From: an uncultured Bacteroidales bacterium
Lineage (GTDB): Bacteria > Bacteroidota > Bacteroidia > Bacteroidales > Muribaculaceae
Length of the DNA: 64,000 bases
Direction of reading: 5' to 3'
Assembly (NCBI GenBank): GCA_902772455.1
Contig: CACYAW010000001.1
Span: 1 to 64,000, forward strand
The notes under the pieces were generated by a model that worked only from the letters and a program-made list of their open reading frames with translations, did not search any database and had not been told where the DNA came from. Positions 1-9,316 of this stretch are shown one piece after another (within the stretch, counting starts at the first letter, position 1; every line of letters begins with the position of its first letter). Position numbers and translations under genes: made by a program.

Positions 1-1
1 T

Positions 2-259
2 ACCCTCACTGTGCCGGTGATTTCCCTGCAGGCCTATAAGAATGCCGAGAACTGGAAGCAGTTTGTCAACATGGATAGTGCCACACTGGGCGTGGGTGAC
101 GTGAACGGCGATGGCGAAGTGAACATTGTCGATGTGAACCTGGTGATCGCTTCCATCCTGAAAGATGAGAACTTGCCGTCGCGCGATGTGAATTGGGATC
201 ATCAGGTCAATATCTCCGACGTGAATACCATCATCAAGGTGATTTTAATGAGCGATTGA
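2..259 (+). CDS. C-terminal part of a secreted protein ending in a dockerin-like domain (partial)
   Basis: The frame is open from the left edge of the window, so the start lies upstream and only about 85 residues are seen. The first residues, around AYKNAENWKQFVNM, resemble the stretch that closes BspA-type leucine-rich-repeat regions in Bacteroidales. Two calcium-loop-like dockerin repeats follow: GDVNGDGEVNIVDVNLVI and a second with DVNWDHQVNISDVNTII. The protein ends one residue group after the second helix, as these tails usually do. The family is inferred from this tail only; the missing N-terminal part could be an LRR array as in the gene at 56085-58703. The expected location is extracellular or on the cell surface. 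Confidence 0.8.
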   Translation, partial: TLTVPVISLQAYKNAENWKQFVNMDSATLGVGDVNGDGEVNIVDVNLVIASILKDENLPSRDVNWDHQVNISDVNTIIKVILMSD

Positions 260-421
260 GAACCAAGGCCGATCAGCGGCCAACAGAGCAGCTTTTCCCG
301 CTTTTTCTGCCGAACGACTTGAGTTTCACGAAATAGCATGGGTCCAGACTGATGAAGTTTGGAGATTGGTTGAAGATAAATAGGGATAGCTAGAAAACTT
401 ACGTTTTTCATAGACAAACAC

Positions 422-452
422 TTGGTGGTGCAAATATATTATTATATATTTG
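422..452 (+). promoter_or_regulatory. Promoter-like site overlapping a long palindrome
   Basis: TTG at 422-424 and TATATTTG at 445-452 are 20 nt apart and fit the Bacteroidota -33/-7 pattern for the protease gene at 551. The same bases form an inverted repeat (424-439 against 444-459, with a 2x2 internal mismatch) followed by TTTT, so this could instead be the terminator of the preceding dockerin gene, or both at once. The rest of the 260-550 gap shows no gene. Confidence 0.45.
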
Positions 453-550
453 TGCCACCTTTTCTGTGCTGTGACAGCTACAGACAATAGTGTGCCATTA
501 TAAAAACCTACAATATATTATTGAGTAATAATCATTTAACCTTAACTACA

Positions 551-3500
551 ATGAAGCGATTGGATTACTTCAAATCATTGTTGCTCATGGTGATGGCTAT
601 GGCTGTCGCTACCGTGAGCGCAGCTAATGTGGATGCCGTTGCCGCTCAGGCTCGTGCTGTCCAGTTCATGAACAGTCAGCCTGGCATCAGGATGATGGCG
701 TCAAGCGCCAACCTGAAGCTGACACATGCCGAGAAATCGGCCGTCAATGCCAAGGCCAACGACTACTATGTGTTCAACTACGAAGGTGGAGGCTATGTCA
801 TCGTCAGTGGTGACGACCGTGCCGAGGAAATCCTGGGCTACGGCAGCGGCCGCATGGACGTGAACAACCTGCCCAGCAACGTTGCCTGGTGGCTCAACCA
901 GTACAAGCAGCAGATGGAATGGCTGATTGCCAATCCCAAGGCTCAGGTCGAGACCACGACCCAATTCATGTCCACCATGCTTACGGCGACCACCGTGCCC
1001 ATGCTGATGTCCAGCAGGTGGGACCAGGAAGCCCCGTATTACAACCAGTGCCCGAAGTATAACGGCCAGTATTGCATGACGGGCTGTGTGGCCACGGCAA
1101 TGGCTCAGGTGATGTACTACTGGAAGTATCCCGCCGAGTTGCCCGCCCTGGATGCCTACACGACGGCCGAGACACCCCGCTTCAATGTGCCCGCTCTGCC
1201 CGGCATCACGCTGGACTGGGACAATATGCTCGACGATTACAGCACCGTGAACTACAACACCACTCAGGCCAACGCTGTGGCATGGCTGATGCGCTATTGC
1301 GGCCAGGCTGTGCAGATGATGTATTCGCCCGACGGCAGCGGCGCCTACACCGAGGATGAATGTGCCGCCATGATCAAGTTTGGCTACAGCTCGGATGCTA
1401 CCGTCAAGTATCGTGACGACCACAACACCACCAACTGGAACGCCATGATGCAGGCCGAGCTCGAGGCCGGTCGCCCCATCCTGTACGGTGGCAACGACTA
1501 TTATGCCGGTGGCCACGCCTTTGTCGTTGACGGCTACAACGCCAGCACGAGCAAGTATCACGTGAATTTCGGTTGGAGTGGTTATGACGACAACTACTAT
1601 GCCCTGGATGCCTTCAAGGGCAGTGGCTATACCTTCAACTACTATCAGGACATGATCATCGGCGTTTATCCCGAGAGCACTCTGGAGAAGCATGCTCCCG
1701 TGTTGGCCGAGGCCGGCAATGTGGGCACCACCTCGTTCCGTGCCAGCTGGACCGACGAGACCCCGAGCGGGAACGTGACCGATTACACGCTCTACGTGAC
1801 CCAATATGACCCGAACCAAGTGAACTTGTTGACCGAGACCTTTGCCGGTGTGACCGTGGCCAACGACGGCACAAGCAACATCGCCAACTCGCTGGATACC
1901 TATTGCGATAACAGCGGTTGGACGGGCAGCTATGTCTATCAGGGTGCCGGTGGTACGATGAAAGTGGGCAGCGGCAACTACGCCGGCTCACTCACCACTC
2001 CTGCCCTTGACATGAGCACCTGCGGTGGCACCATCACCGTGAAATTCAATGCCAAGTACTACGGCAGCGACAACAGCTCGGTGGTCGTTTCCTGTGGCTC
2101 GGCCAGCCAGACCGTGGCACTCACGGCAAGCGCGGCCGACTATACTGTGGTGCTCACCGGAGTGAACGCTGCGGCAGGTCAGACGGTGACCTTTGCCGGT
2201 ACGGCCAAGAAGAAACGTTTCTACATTGATAATATAGAGATTGTCACTGGCGACGCCAGCATGATGTTCAAGGCTGTCGAGACGGGTGACGCCAGCAGCC
2301 GCATCATCACCGGCATCACCGCCAAGAATTATACGGTCAACAACCTGAATGAGGGTGGCAGCTACAGGTTCTATGTCGAGGCCAACTATACCGACGGCAC
2401 CAAGAAGCAGTCAAACGTCAAGAACGTGACCCTGAATGGAACGCTTGCTCCCACGCCCGAGATTGTCGTTGATCCCGAGACGCTGACGATGGACGCCAAT
2501 GTGGGTGAGAACGCTACAGCTACCTTCGACGTGCTGGCTGCCGACCTCACGGGCAACGTCACTGTGACCCTCACCGACGCTAACGGTGTTTACACCGTCA
2601 ATCCCACGACCATCAGCAAGGCCGATGCCGAGGAAGGTGCCACCGTTACCGTCACCTATGCTCCCACTGCAACCGGTACCCATGAAGCCACTGTTACCGT
2701 GACGAGTGAGGGCGCTCAGGCCGTTACCGTTACCCTTAACGGCACTGCTACCATGCAGACTGTCGCTCCCGTGTTGGCTGCCGCTACCAATGTGGGTGCT
2801 ACCAGCTTCACGGCCACATGGACCGATGCTACTCCCGCCCAGAACGTGAAGGACTACACCCTGTATGTCAATAAGGTGGGCGCCACGGGTGACGCCCTGT
2901 TGACCGAGACCTTTGCTGGTGTGAATGTGACCAAGGACGGCACCTATGACCGTGGCGAGACGATGGATGACTACTGTGACAATGCCGGCTGGACTGGCTA
3001 TGCGGCTTATGAGGCAGCCACAGGCGGTTTCAAGCTGGGTAGCGGTTCCAAGACTGGTTATATCACCACTCCCGCTTTGGCGCAGAACAGCGGCACCCTC
3101 GTGGTGGCCTTCAACGCCAATTACTATGGTAGTGACGGCAGCTCGTTGATCGTGTCGTGCGGTGACGTGAGCCAGACTGTAGAACTGGATGCCGCAGCAG
3201 CCGACTACACCGTCACGCTCGCTGGCGTGAATACCGCTGCTGGCCAGCAGGTAACCTTGTCCTGCACAGGTGCCGGCAAGCGCGTGTATGTGCACAACGT
3301 GACCATCTATAACGGTGCCAAGGGCGCGCTCAACGCCACCGAGACCGGTGACGCCAACAACCGCACCATCACGGGCATTACGGCCAAGACCTACACCGTT
3401 GAGGGACTGACTGCCGGTGCTACTTATCAATTCTATGTGGTTGCCAATTACAATGATGGCACCAATGCCGCTTCCAACAATGAGCAGGTTACTTTGACCA

Positions 3501-4786
3501 CGGTCGTTGTTCCTGAACTCGTCGTTGATCCGGAGACCTTGACGCTGACCGCTGGGGTGGGCGAGACTGTTACCGCAACCTTTGATATCCTGGGTGCTGA
3601 CCTCAACGGCGACGTGACCGTCACCCTGAATGATGAGAATGGCGTCTTTAGCATTGAGCCCGCTACCATCAGCAAGGCCGATGCCGAAGAAGGCGCCACG
3701 GTTACCGTGACCTATGCTCCCACCACGACAGGCGAGCATACTGCTACCATCACCATCTCGAGCGAAGGCGCTGAGGACGTGACCGTTACCCTTAACGGCA
3801 CCGCCACGATGGACACCCTTGCCCCCGAGATGCAGCCCGCCGATGAGGAGTATGTGACCACGACCTCGTTCCGTGCCGACTGGCTCGATATCACCCCCGA
3901 GCAGTATGTGAAGGATTACACGCTGTATGTTAACATCAAGCAGGATCAGCCCGCTGGTGCTACCCTGTTGACCGAGACCTTCTATAGTGAGGAGGTTCCC
4001 GGCAGCGATGCCAGCCGCGACTTGGGCGATAACGGCGAGCTCGATGACTATTGCGACAATGACGGATGGACGGGTTATGGCGTCTATCTGGCAGGTGGCG
4101 GTGGCATGAAGCTGGGTGCCGGCACCAAGACCGGTTACCTGACCACTCCGGCCCTTGACTTGACCAACTGCGGCGGCACCGTGACCGTGAAGTTCAATGC
4201 GATGAGCTATCTGAACGACGGCAGCTCGGTCATTGTCTCCTGTGGCGAGATTGCAGATACCGTTGAACTGACCACAGAGGCTGCAGACTACACCGTTGTT
4301 CTCACTGGTGTGCCCGCCGAAGCCGATCAGCACGTCACCCTGTCCTGCATCGCCAACAAGAAGCGCTTCTACCTCTATAGCGTCACCATTATCGGTGGCG
4401 AGGAAACTCCTGCCAAGGCTGTGGTTGAGACAGGCGACGAGAATAGCCGCATCATTACCGGCATCACTGGCCAGTACTATGTGGTCGAGAATCTGACTGC
4501 CGGCGCAACCTATACCTACTATGTTGAGGCTAACTACATCGATGGCACGAAGGCCGCCAGCAACGTCGAGACTGTTACCTTGCTTGAGGATCAGGGCCAT
4601 GGTTATCAGGTGGGTGACGTGAACCACGATGGTGATGTGGACATTGCCGACGTCACCGCTTTGATCGACATGCTGCTCAATGGCGGAGCCAATGGTTGCC
4701 CCATCTGTGGCGACGTGAACCCCGATGGCGAAGTAAACATCGCCGATGTGACTTCGCTTGTCGATAGTCTGCTGGGAGGAAACTGA
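551..4786 (+). CDS. Secreted C10 (streptopain-like) cysteine protease with three adhesin-like repeats and a dockerin tail
   Basis: A 1411-residue exported protein. I chose the ATG at 551 because it begins directly with a signal peptide (MKRLDYFKSLLLMVMAMAVA); an in-frame ATG 30 nt upstream only adds polar residues. After an inhibitory-type propeptide (about 25-150) comes the peptidase C10 domain: catalytic Cys179 in MTGCVATAMAQVM, His322 in AGGHAFVVDGY, and the Asn/Trp motif NFGW at 339-342. From about residue 384 there are three repeats of roughly 355 residues, each with a Fn3-like strand region, a jelly-roll-like segment (LLTETF...CDN.GWTG...TTPAL...KRFY) and, in the first two, an Ig-like module (DPETLT...ISKADAEEGATVTVTYAPT). 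It ends in a dockerin pair (GDVNHDGDVDIADVTALI and GDVNPDGEVNIADVTSLV). It probably degrades proteins outside the cell. A shorter paralogue lies at 61071. Confidence 0.93.
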   Translation: MKRLDYFKSLLLMVMAMAVATVSAANVDAVAAQARAVQFMNSQPGIRMMASSANLKLTHAEKSAVNAKANDYYVFNYEGGGYVIVSGDDRAEEILGYGSGRMDVNNLPSNVAWWLNQYKQQMEWLIANPKAQVETTTQFMSTMLTATTVPMLMSSRWDQEAPYYNQCPKYNGQYCMTGCVATAMAQVMYYWKYPAELPALDAYTTAETPRFNVPALPGITLDWDNMLDDYSTVNYNTTQANAVAWLMRYCGQAVQMMYSPDGSGAYTEDECAAMIKFGYSSDATVKYRDDHNTTNWNAMMQAELEAGRPILYGGNDYYAGGHAFVVDGYNASTSKYHVNFGWSGYDDNYYALDAFKGSGYTFNYYQDMIIGVYPESTLEKHAPVLAEAGNVGTTSFRASWTDETPSGNVTDYTLYVTQYDPNQVNLLTETFAGVTVANDGTSNIANSLDTYCDNSGWTGSYVYQGAGGTMKVGSGNYAGSLTTPALDMSTCGGTITVKFNAKYYGSDNSSVVVSCGSASQTVALTASAADYTVVLTGVNAAAGQTVTFAGTAKKKRFYIDNIEIVTGDASMMFKAVETGDASSRIITGITAKNYTVNNLNEGGSYRFYVEANYTDGTKKQSNVKNVTLNGTLAPTPEIVVDPETLTMDANVGENATATFDVLAADLTGNVTVTLTDANGVYTVNPTTISKADAEEGATVTVTYAPTATGTHEATVTVTSEGAQAVTVTLNGTATMQTVAPVLAAATNVGATSFTATWTDATPAQNVKDYTLYVNKVGATGDALLTETFAGVNVTKDGTYDRGETMDDYCDNAGWTGYAAYEAATGGFKLGSGSKTGYITTPALAQNSGTLVVAFNANYYGSDGSSLIVSCGDVSQTVELDAAAADYTVTLAGVNTAAGQQVTLSCTGAGKRVYVHNVTIYNGAKGALNATETGDANNRTITGITAKTYTVEGLTAGATYQFYVVANYNDGTNAASNNEQVTLTTVVVPELVVDPETLTLTAGVGETVTATFDILGADLNGDVTVTLNDENGVFSIEPATISKADAEEGATVTVTYAPTTTGEHTATITISSEGAEDVTVTLNGTATMDTLAPEMQPADEEYVTTTSFRADWLDITPEQYVKDYTLYVNIKQDQPAGATLLTETFYSEEVPGSDASRDLGDNGELDDYCDNDGWTGYGVYLAGGGGMKLGAGTKTGYLTTPALDLTNCGGTVTVKFNAMSYLNDGSSVIVSCGEIADTVELTTEAADYTVVLTGVPAEADQHVTLSCIANKKRFYLYSVTIIGGEETPAKAVVETGDENSRIITGITGQYYVVENLTAGATYTYYVEANYIDGTKAASNVETVTLLEDQGHGYQVGDVNHDGDVDIADVTALIDMLLNGGANGCPICGDVNPDGEVNIADVTSLVDSLLGGN
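1704..4590 (+). repeat. Three in-gene repeats of about 1.06 kb
   Basis: Within the C10 protease gene, units beginning near 1704, 2773 and 3835 encode the same Fn3/jelly-roll/Ig sequence order, the third lacking the final Ig module. Similar codons persist across copies (for example around 1840, 2908 and 3976), which makes recombination between units possible. Confidence 0.75.
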
Positions 4787-4813
4787 TTCCCCTTAGACTG
4801 ATGCAATAAACAA

Positions 4814-4850
4814 CGAGGGCGCGCCAATTCAGCAGGCGCGCCCTCGGTGT
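4814..4850. terminator. Bidirectional intrinsic terminator
   Basis: A perfect 12-bp stem, CGAGGGCGCGCC (4814-4825) against 4835-4846, with a 9-nt loop. It sits between the convergent genes ending at 4786 (+) and 4871 (-) and can serve both. Confidence 0.85.
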
Positions 4851-4870
4851 TTTGATGGATGGGATGGGGG

Positions 4871-5287
4871 TTAATGGTCGGCGACTTCCTCGAGTCTGGC
4901 GAGGAACGTGATGCGAGCGCTGCGCAGCAGTGCCAGGGCCCGTGGCACGATGTCGTTGAGTTCGGGGGTGGTGTCGGCCAAAATCTCAAAGGCCACCCAC
5001 ACGCTGGTCTCTTTCTTGTCATTCTCATCGGCCATGTCCATGGTGTAGAGTTTGACGACCTTGATGGTGCCGTTCACGTCGTTCATCACCCTCATGATGG
5101 TTTCCTCGTTGTCCTCGGTGACCACAAAGATGGCAGGCATCATCAGCCTGAAGTACTGTTCATCGTCCTCGTCCTTGAAGTAGAGGAAGTTGATGCCTTC
5201 GCTCTTGAAGGCAATGCCGAATTCTGTTTCATGTGGACGGAAGCCCTCTTCGGCCAGGAACTCCATCATCATTTTGTTTAAGTCCAT
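4871..5287 (-). CDS. Hypothetical acidic protein, YbjN/secretion-chaperone-like
   Basis: 138 residues without signal peptide or membrane segment, so cytoplasmic. The pattern of a short N-terminal helix (MDLNKMMMEFLAEEGF), beta strands around FGIAFKSEGINFLYF and FRLMMPAIFVV, and a C-terminal helix resembles the YbjN / type III chaperone-like fold; this is an impression from the pattern, not a firm family match. It follows the kinase-AAA+ gene on the same strand after 216 nt and has its own 7-bp repeat leader ending a few bases before the start codon. A role as partner of the kinase-AAA+ protein is inference from position only. Confidence 0.6.
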   Translation of the reverse strand: MDLNKMMMEFLAEEGFRPHETEFGIAFKSEGINFLYFKDEDDEQYFRLMMPAIFVVTEDNEETIMRVMNDVNGTIKVVKLYTMDMADENDKKETSVWVAFEILADTTPELNDIVPRALALLRSARITFLARLEEVADH

Positions 5288-5293
5288 ATTTTG

Positions 5294-5322
5294 TTAAGTT
5301 ATTTAGTTTTTAGTTGTTAGTG
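5294..5322 (-). repeat. ACTAAAA-type 7-bp leader array
   Basis: Read on the minus strand: ACTAACA ACTAAAA ACTAAAT AACTTAA, ending seven bases before the ATG at 5287. Same family as the arrays at 7339, 28648, 31067, 35061, 41006 and 46099. Confidence 0.7.
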
Positions 5323-5381
5323 GAGGCTGTGTCATAACAAACGCTGATCATTTTAAATCAAGCTTCGCTTGAGAGATCTAA

Positions 5382-5389
5382 CAAAATTA
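5382..5389 (-). promoter_or_regulatory. Possible -7 box for the YbjN-like gene
   Basis: TAATTTTG on the minus strand matches the Bacteroidota -7 consensus TAnnTTTG. No -33 TTTG at the usual spacing was seen, so the call is weak. Confidence 0.3.
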
Positions 5390-5503
5390 TAATAAAAATC
5401 AAATGATATGATGATATACAAATTTTGTTTAATTTTTCGGCCGTTAGGCCGATTAAAATCAGTCGCAAGAATTATTACACACCTTCACGGGGAACCGTTT
5501 GTC

Positions 5504-7330
5504 TTAGATGTAGCCTACCTTGGGAAGGGCATTGCTGCGGTTGATGCCTTCCATCTTGTCGCGCATTTCCTCATACTCCTTGAGCAGTTCCTTGCCGATG
5601 CTGGGCTTGATGCCCTCGATGGTCTTGGTCATGAGGTCTTGAGTGATGGTCTCGTGGTTGAAGGCGGCGATTGTGGCGGCCTCGTTGACGACGTAGGCGA
5701 TATCGCTGGCGACGTAGCCGTCGGCCTTTTGGGCAAGCGCTTCATAGTCGATACCCTCGCAGGGACGGTCCTTCAAGTACAGTTCAAACATCAGGCGTCG
5801 GGCTGTCAGGTCAGGCATCGGCACATACACCTGCTTGTCGATGCGGCCTGTGCGCAGGACGGCGGGATCTACCTTGTCGGGGCGGTTGCTGGTCGCGATG
5901 ACAAAGATACCGCGTTTGGAGCAGTTGTTGAGCTGGGTTAGGAACTCGTTGACCTCGCCAGCCTGGTTGCCAGAGGTGTCGCCCGAGCGGTTGGGCACAA
6001 ACGCGTCAAACTCGTCGAAGCACAGCACCGTGGGGGCGTTCTCCTCGGCCTTCTTGAACAGGTCGGCGATTTTGCCCTGTGAGCCGTGAATGTAGATGGA
6101 ACCCAGATCGCTGGCCTTGACCAGGATGAAGTTGAAGCCAGTTTCCTCGGCAAATTTCTCGGCAAAGAAACTCTTGCCGCAGCCCGGAGGGCCGTAGAGC
6201 AGCATGCCGTTGGGCGGGGTGAGTCTGTATTTGTCGGCGAGTTCTTTGTCCTTGAGGATGAGGATCACCCGCTTGCGCAGCATCTCCTTGAGGTCGTCCA
6301 TGCCGGCGATGTCGGCAAATCCGTTGCCGCCGCCACGCTTGATTTCCACGTCGGCGCTGGTTTCGGTAGCGTGCTTGCTGGTCGTCTCGTTGGCGGTGGT
6401 GGTGCTGTCGATGGATTCCTCGCTCTTGCGGCGGGCTTCAAGCCTGTTGCGCACTTCACGCGCGGCATCGCTCTCATCGCCCTCGATGAGGTCGTCGAGC
6501 AGTTCCTCGACTGTTTCATAGCGGTCGTTATATCCCAGTGCCAGACCACCCATGATGACGTTCTTCAGCTTCATGTCGCTGATGTCATCAACGTTGATCT
6601 CGCCCTGTTCGCTGCGGGCCTTTTGGACTAGGCGGATTTTGTCTTTGCGTGTCATCTGTGGCGTGAATTCCACATCCCAGGGCACCCTGCCGGTGAGCAT
6701 CGTGTAGAACACACCTGTAGCGGCAAAGATGTCGTTGAGTTCGTCATACTTACCCAAGAAGGACTGTCCGCTGGCATAGCGCGGGTCCAGGTCTGCCATG
6801 TCAAAGGGTGCGTTGCCCATGAAGCAAGGCGAGACGTGTCCCAGGTCGATGAGCTCGGCGGTGCCTCCGGTCTTGCTGCTCAGCATGACATTGGTGGGGT
6901 TGATGTCGTTGTGAAGCAGTATGCCGGGCTGCTCGTGCAGGTACTGCAGTCCTTGCAGCATCTCGATGAAAATCTTGACAGCGGTAGCCTTGTTGAGCTT
7001 CTTGTTCTTTTTGCGTTGCAGCATCTCGCTCAGGAGTTCACCGCTAAAGTAGGTGCCAACCATGTAGCGGCACTCACCTGCCTCGTCGTTGTAAACGCCA
7101 TCGTCAATGTAACTGACGATATTCTTGTGGTTGAGTTGCCTGCTCAAGGCAATCTCGTTCACCTCACCGTTGGTGAAGAGCTTGTCGGGGGTGTTCTTGA
7201 GGCGGTAAATCTTCAGGAAATACGGGTTAGCGCTCTCGTCCTCGACGCGATAGCTCTCGGCGTAGGGGTTTTCCTTGATCAGATAAACCACGTGCCACCT
7301 GCCGATGGGTTGTCCTTCTTTGAGTATCAT
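5504..7330 (-). CDS. Protein kinase fused to an AAA+ ATPase
   Basis: 608 residues, apparently soluble. Residues 1-285 form a eukaryotic-like Ser/Thr kinase domain: Lys40 in PYFLKIYRL, catalytic loop HNDINPTN (Asp142, Asn147) in place of HRDLKPEN, and DLG (Asp162) in place of DFG, so the catalytic residues are present. A charged, Ser/Thr-rich linker (about 286-335) leads to an AAA+ domain of the FtsH/spastin type: Walker A GPPGCGKS (380-387), Walker B LCFDEFD (436-442), a sensor-1 region ATSNRPDKVDPAVLRTGR with candidate arginine finger, and a helical lid to about 590. One polypeptide thus joins phosphorylation to ATP-driven remodelling. Substrates are unknown. It follows the BT_3928 gene after 87 nt and may be co-transcribed with it. 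Confidence 0.88.
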   Translation of the reverse strand: MILKEGQPIGRWHVVYLIKENPYAESYRVEDESANPYFLKIYRLKNTPDKLFTNGEVNEIALSRQLNHKNIVSYIDDGVYNDEAGECRYMVGTYFSGELLSEMLQRKKNKKLNKATAVKIFIEMLQGLQYLHEQPGILLHNDINPTNVMLSSKTGGTAELIDLGHVSPCFMGNAPFDMADLDPRYASGQSFLGKYDELNDIFAATGVFYTMLTGRVPWDVEFTPQMTRKDKIRLVQKARSEQGEINVDDISDMKLKNVIMGGLALGYNDRYETVEELLDDLIEGDESDAAREVRNRLEARRKSEESIDSTTTANETTSKHATETSADVEIKRGGGNGFADIAGMDDLKEMLRKRVILILKDKELADKYRLTPPNGMLLYGPPGCGKSFFAEKFAEETGFNFILVKASDLGSIYIHGSQGKIADLFKKAEENAPTVLCFDEFDAFVPNRSGDTSGNQAGEVNEFLTQLNNCSKRGIFVIATSNRPDKVDPAVLRTGRIDKQVYVPMPDLTARRLMFELYLKDRPCEGIDYEALAQKADGYVASDIAYVVNEAATIAAFNHETITQDLMTKTIEGIKPSIGKELLKEYEEMRDKMEGINRSNALPKVGYI

Positions 7331-7338
7331 ATATTATA

Positions 7339-7370
7339 GTTGTTAGTCCTTAGTCTTTAGTTCTTAGTCC
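7339..7370 (-). repeat. ACTAAAA-type 7-bp leader array
   Basis: On the minus strand the units ACTAAGA, ACTAAAG, ACTAAGG and ACTAACA run toward the kinase-AAA+ ATG at 7330, with a short AT-rich spacer between. Every unit contains TAA, and the 7-bp period places stops in all three frames. Confidence 0.75.
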
Positions 7371-7417
7371 TTTTTTTCGGGGCCATGACGGAGCCGTGGC
7401 ACGGCGGGCCTGGGCCT

Positions 7418-8734
7418 TTATTGCTTGGGTTTCTTCTTGAAGAAGATGTGCTTGACCACCAGGTGGGAACGGTTAATCATGAGAATGACTGCCAACGCTG
7501 CCAGATAGGCGAGCATCAACCGTCCCATGATGGCGTCTTGATCATAGTCGTCGCTCATGGCACTCAGTTCGATGGGCTGTTCCACGCTGTCCATAGACGA
7601 GAGCGTGCGTTTCCAGCGAATGACACCGTCCTCGACATAGACCACGGCGGGATTGCCGCGGGCCAGCGTCTTGAGCTCGCTGTCGTCCATGTTATAGATG
7701 GGATAGTCGGCCATCGAAATGTCCTGCCACTGCTCAATCTCGTGGGTGTCGGCGGGTGTGAGCCCGACAACTTGAGCGTCGGCGACGAGTGCCGCGTCGG
7801 TGAGTTCGTTGAGCGCAAAGGAGTTCATGGCGCCCACATGAGGCAGGTCGGGGAAGAGCAGCAGCAACGTGCGGCGATTGGCGCCCAGCACGTCTATCGT
7901 GACATCGTTGCCGTCCTCATCCATGATGGCGATGCCGTTATTGGCGTTCCCGTTCTGGATGATGACCTTGCCGTGTGGCCGTCGGGCATGATATCGTGTC
8001 ACATACTCCCATCCGTCAGCCTCGTCGGGCAGGCTGTCGATGGTGAATTCATGCTCCTGACCGTCTTTGCTATAGATGAAGATGAAATCATCGTCACTCT
8101 CCTCGTCACCGCTCTCCTGCATTGCCGTGTCAGCGAGCAGGCGGGTGCCGATGGGGTAGGGACGGTAGTCGATGAGAGGCTGGGTGAAGTAACCATAGTA
8201 GGCGACTGCCATGACAAAGGCAAAAGACGCAGCCATCACCATCCACTGCACCGCAGGGCCGAAGACACTCCTCACCGAAGTGTTGAACAGCAACAGGTAA
8301 ATCACCCCCAACAACAGCAGCACGTTCTTGCCAAACGTGGCCCAGTTGCTCAGGTGCAGCGCATCGCCAAAGCAGCCGCAGTCGGCCACGGCACCTGTCA
8401 CGGCGAGCCACAGCGTCAGCGGGGTCAACACGATCATCACCAGCAGGGCCAGCCACGGCGCGCTGCGGCGGTAGGCGCCCACGGCGATGGCGATGCCCAG
8501 CATGAACTCCAATGCGGCTAGTGAGGCGGCCAGCAACAGCGCTAGTCCCGTCCACTCGCCCAGTCCCATGGCGTTGAGGTAGTCGGTGATCTTGTAGCAC
8601 GAGCCCCAAGGGTCAACCCCCTTGGTGAAGCCCGAAAAGATGAAAACTCCGCCCACAGTGAGTCGCATGAGCACCGTGAGCACGCGGCACCATCTCTCGT
8701 ATTTGATTGCGTTAACGATAGCCTTGATGGTCAT
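7418..8734 (-). CDS. BT_3928-like membrane protein with DoxX/MauE-type N-terminal half
   Basis: 438 residues. The N-terminal 160 residues hold about four membrane helices in a DoxX/MauE arrangement (VLMRLTVGGVFIFSGFTKGVDP; then ADCGCFGDAL, whose Cys pair resembles MauE-type redox membrane proteins). A periplasmic or cytosolic region of about 220 residues follows, and a last membrane helix lies near the C-terminus (LMLAYLAALAVILMI). In Bacteroides the homologous gene sits beside DUF1599 and other housekeeping genes, which matches the order here. The function is unproven; support of disulphide or thioredoxin-like chemistry is inference from the Cys motif. It starts 30 nt after the DUF1599 gene, so the two are probably one transcript. 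Confidence 0.8.
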   Translation of the reverse strand: MTIKAIVNAIKYERWCRVLTVLMRLTVGGVFIFSGFTKGVDPWGSCYKITDYLNAMGLGEWTGLALLLAASLAALEFMLGIAIAVGAYRRSAPWLALLVMIVLTPLTLWLAVTGAVADCGCFGDALHLSNWATFGKNVLLLLGVIYLLLFNTSVRSVFGPAVQWMVMAASFAFVMAVAYYGYFTQPLIDYRPYPIGTRLLADTAMQESGDEESDDDFIFIYSKDGQEHEFTIDSLPDEADGWEYVTRYHARRPHGKVIIQNGNANNGIAIMDEDGNDVTIDVLGANRRTLLLLFPDLPHVGAMNSFALNELTDAALVADAQVVGLTPADTHEIEQWQDISMADYPIYNMDDSELKTLARGNPAVVYVEDGVIRWKRTLSSMDSVEQPIELSAMSDDYDQDAIMGRLMLAYLAALAVILMINRSHLVVKHIFFKKKPKQ

Positions 8735-8764
8735 TGTTCAGTCGCTAGTGTCCAATGTCTAACC

Positions 8765-9316
8765 CTATCTGGTCTCTAACTCTTCGTTATGCTTGATGAG
8801 GGCGAATACGCTGTAGTTGATCATGTCCTGATAGTTGGCGTCGATGCCCTCGCTCACCAAGGTTTCCCCATTGTGGTTCTCGATTTCCTTGGTCCGCTGG
8901 ATTTTGGTCAGTATCAAGTCGGTATAGCTCGAGATGCGCATGTCGCGCCATGCCTCGCCATAGTCGGTGTTTTTGGCTATCATCAACTCCTTGGTGGCTC
9001 CGATCAATTCGTCATACAGGCTCAAGGCCTCTTGGGCCGAGATGTCAACCGTGTCGCTGTATCCCAGTCGCAGCTGGATGAGTCCGATGATGCCATAGTT
9101 GATGATTCCGATGAACTCGGGCCAGATGCCTTCGCCCACCTTGGTCTCCCCGTTAAGTTCCAGGGTGCGGATGCGCTTGGCTTTAATGAATATCTGGTCG
9201 GTCACCGATTGAGGCCTGAGGATGCGCCATGAGGGACCGTAGTCCTTCATCTTGTTGATGAACAGCTCTCGGCATTGCGCAATGGCCTCGTCATATTGTT
9301 TGCTGGTATTCTGCAT
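8765..9316 (-). CDS. DUF1599 domain protein
   Basis: 183 residues from the chosen ATG at 9316 (MQNTSKQYDEAIAQCRELF). A longer in-frame start at 9388 adds 24 residues that do not look like the family. Two similar halves are visible, each with a Y-D-W/AWR pattern: KDYGPSWRILRP near the start and TDYGEAWRDMRI later, each followed by a TD.I..K..R..E.N motif, so the protein looks like an internal duplication. DUF1599 proteins are described as nucleotide-modification-associated domains; the enzymatic role here is unknown. It heads the minus-strand run toward 4871. Confidence 0.85.
   Translation of the reverse strand: MQNTSKQYDEAIAQCRELFINKMKDYGPSWRILRPQSVTDQIFIKAKRIRTLELNGETKVGEGIWPEFIGIINYGIIGLIQLRLGYSDTVDISAQEALSLYDELIGATKELMIAKNTDYGEAWRDMRISSYTDLILTKIQRTKEIENHNGETLVSEGIDANYQDMINYSVFALIKHNEELETR

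Noticed and set aside
2411..4627. Long minus-strand open frame (738 codons) inside the C10 protease gene
   Set aside because: It is a shadow of the repetitive plus-strand gene: no signal peptide, low-complexity His/Gly/Val-rich product and no family-like motifs. Similar minus-strand shadows at 24019-26373 and 20382-22142 were dropped for the same reason.
5431..5460. Hairpin CGGCC-GTTA-GGCCG as terminator of the kinase-AAA+ gene
   Set aside because: Read on the minus strand it is followed by A, not T, and the stem is short; I did not list it as a terminator.
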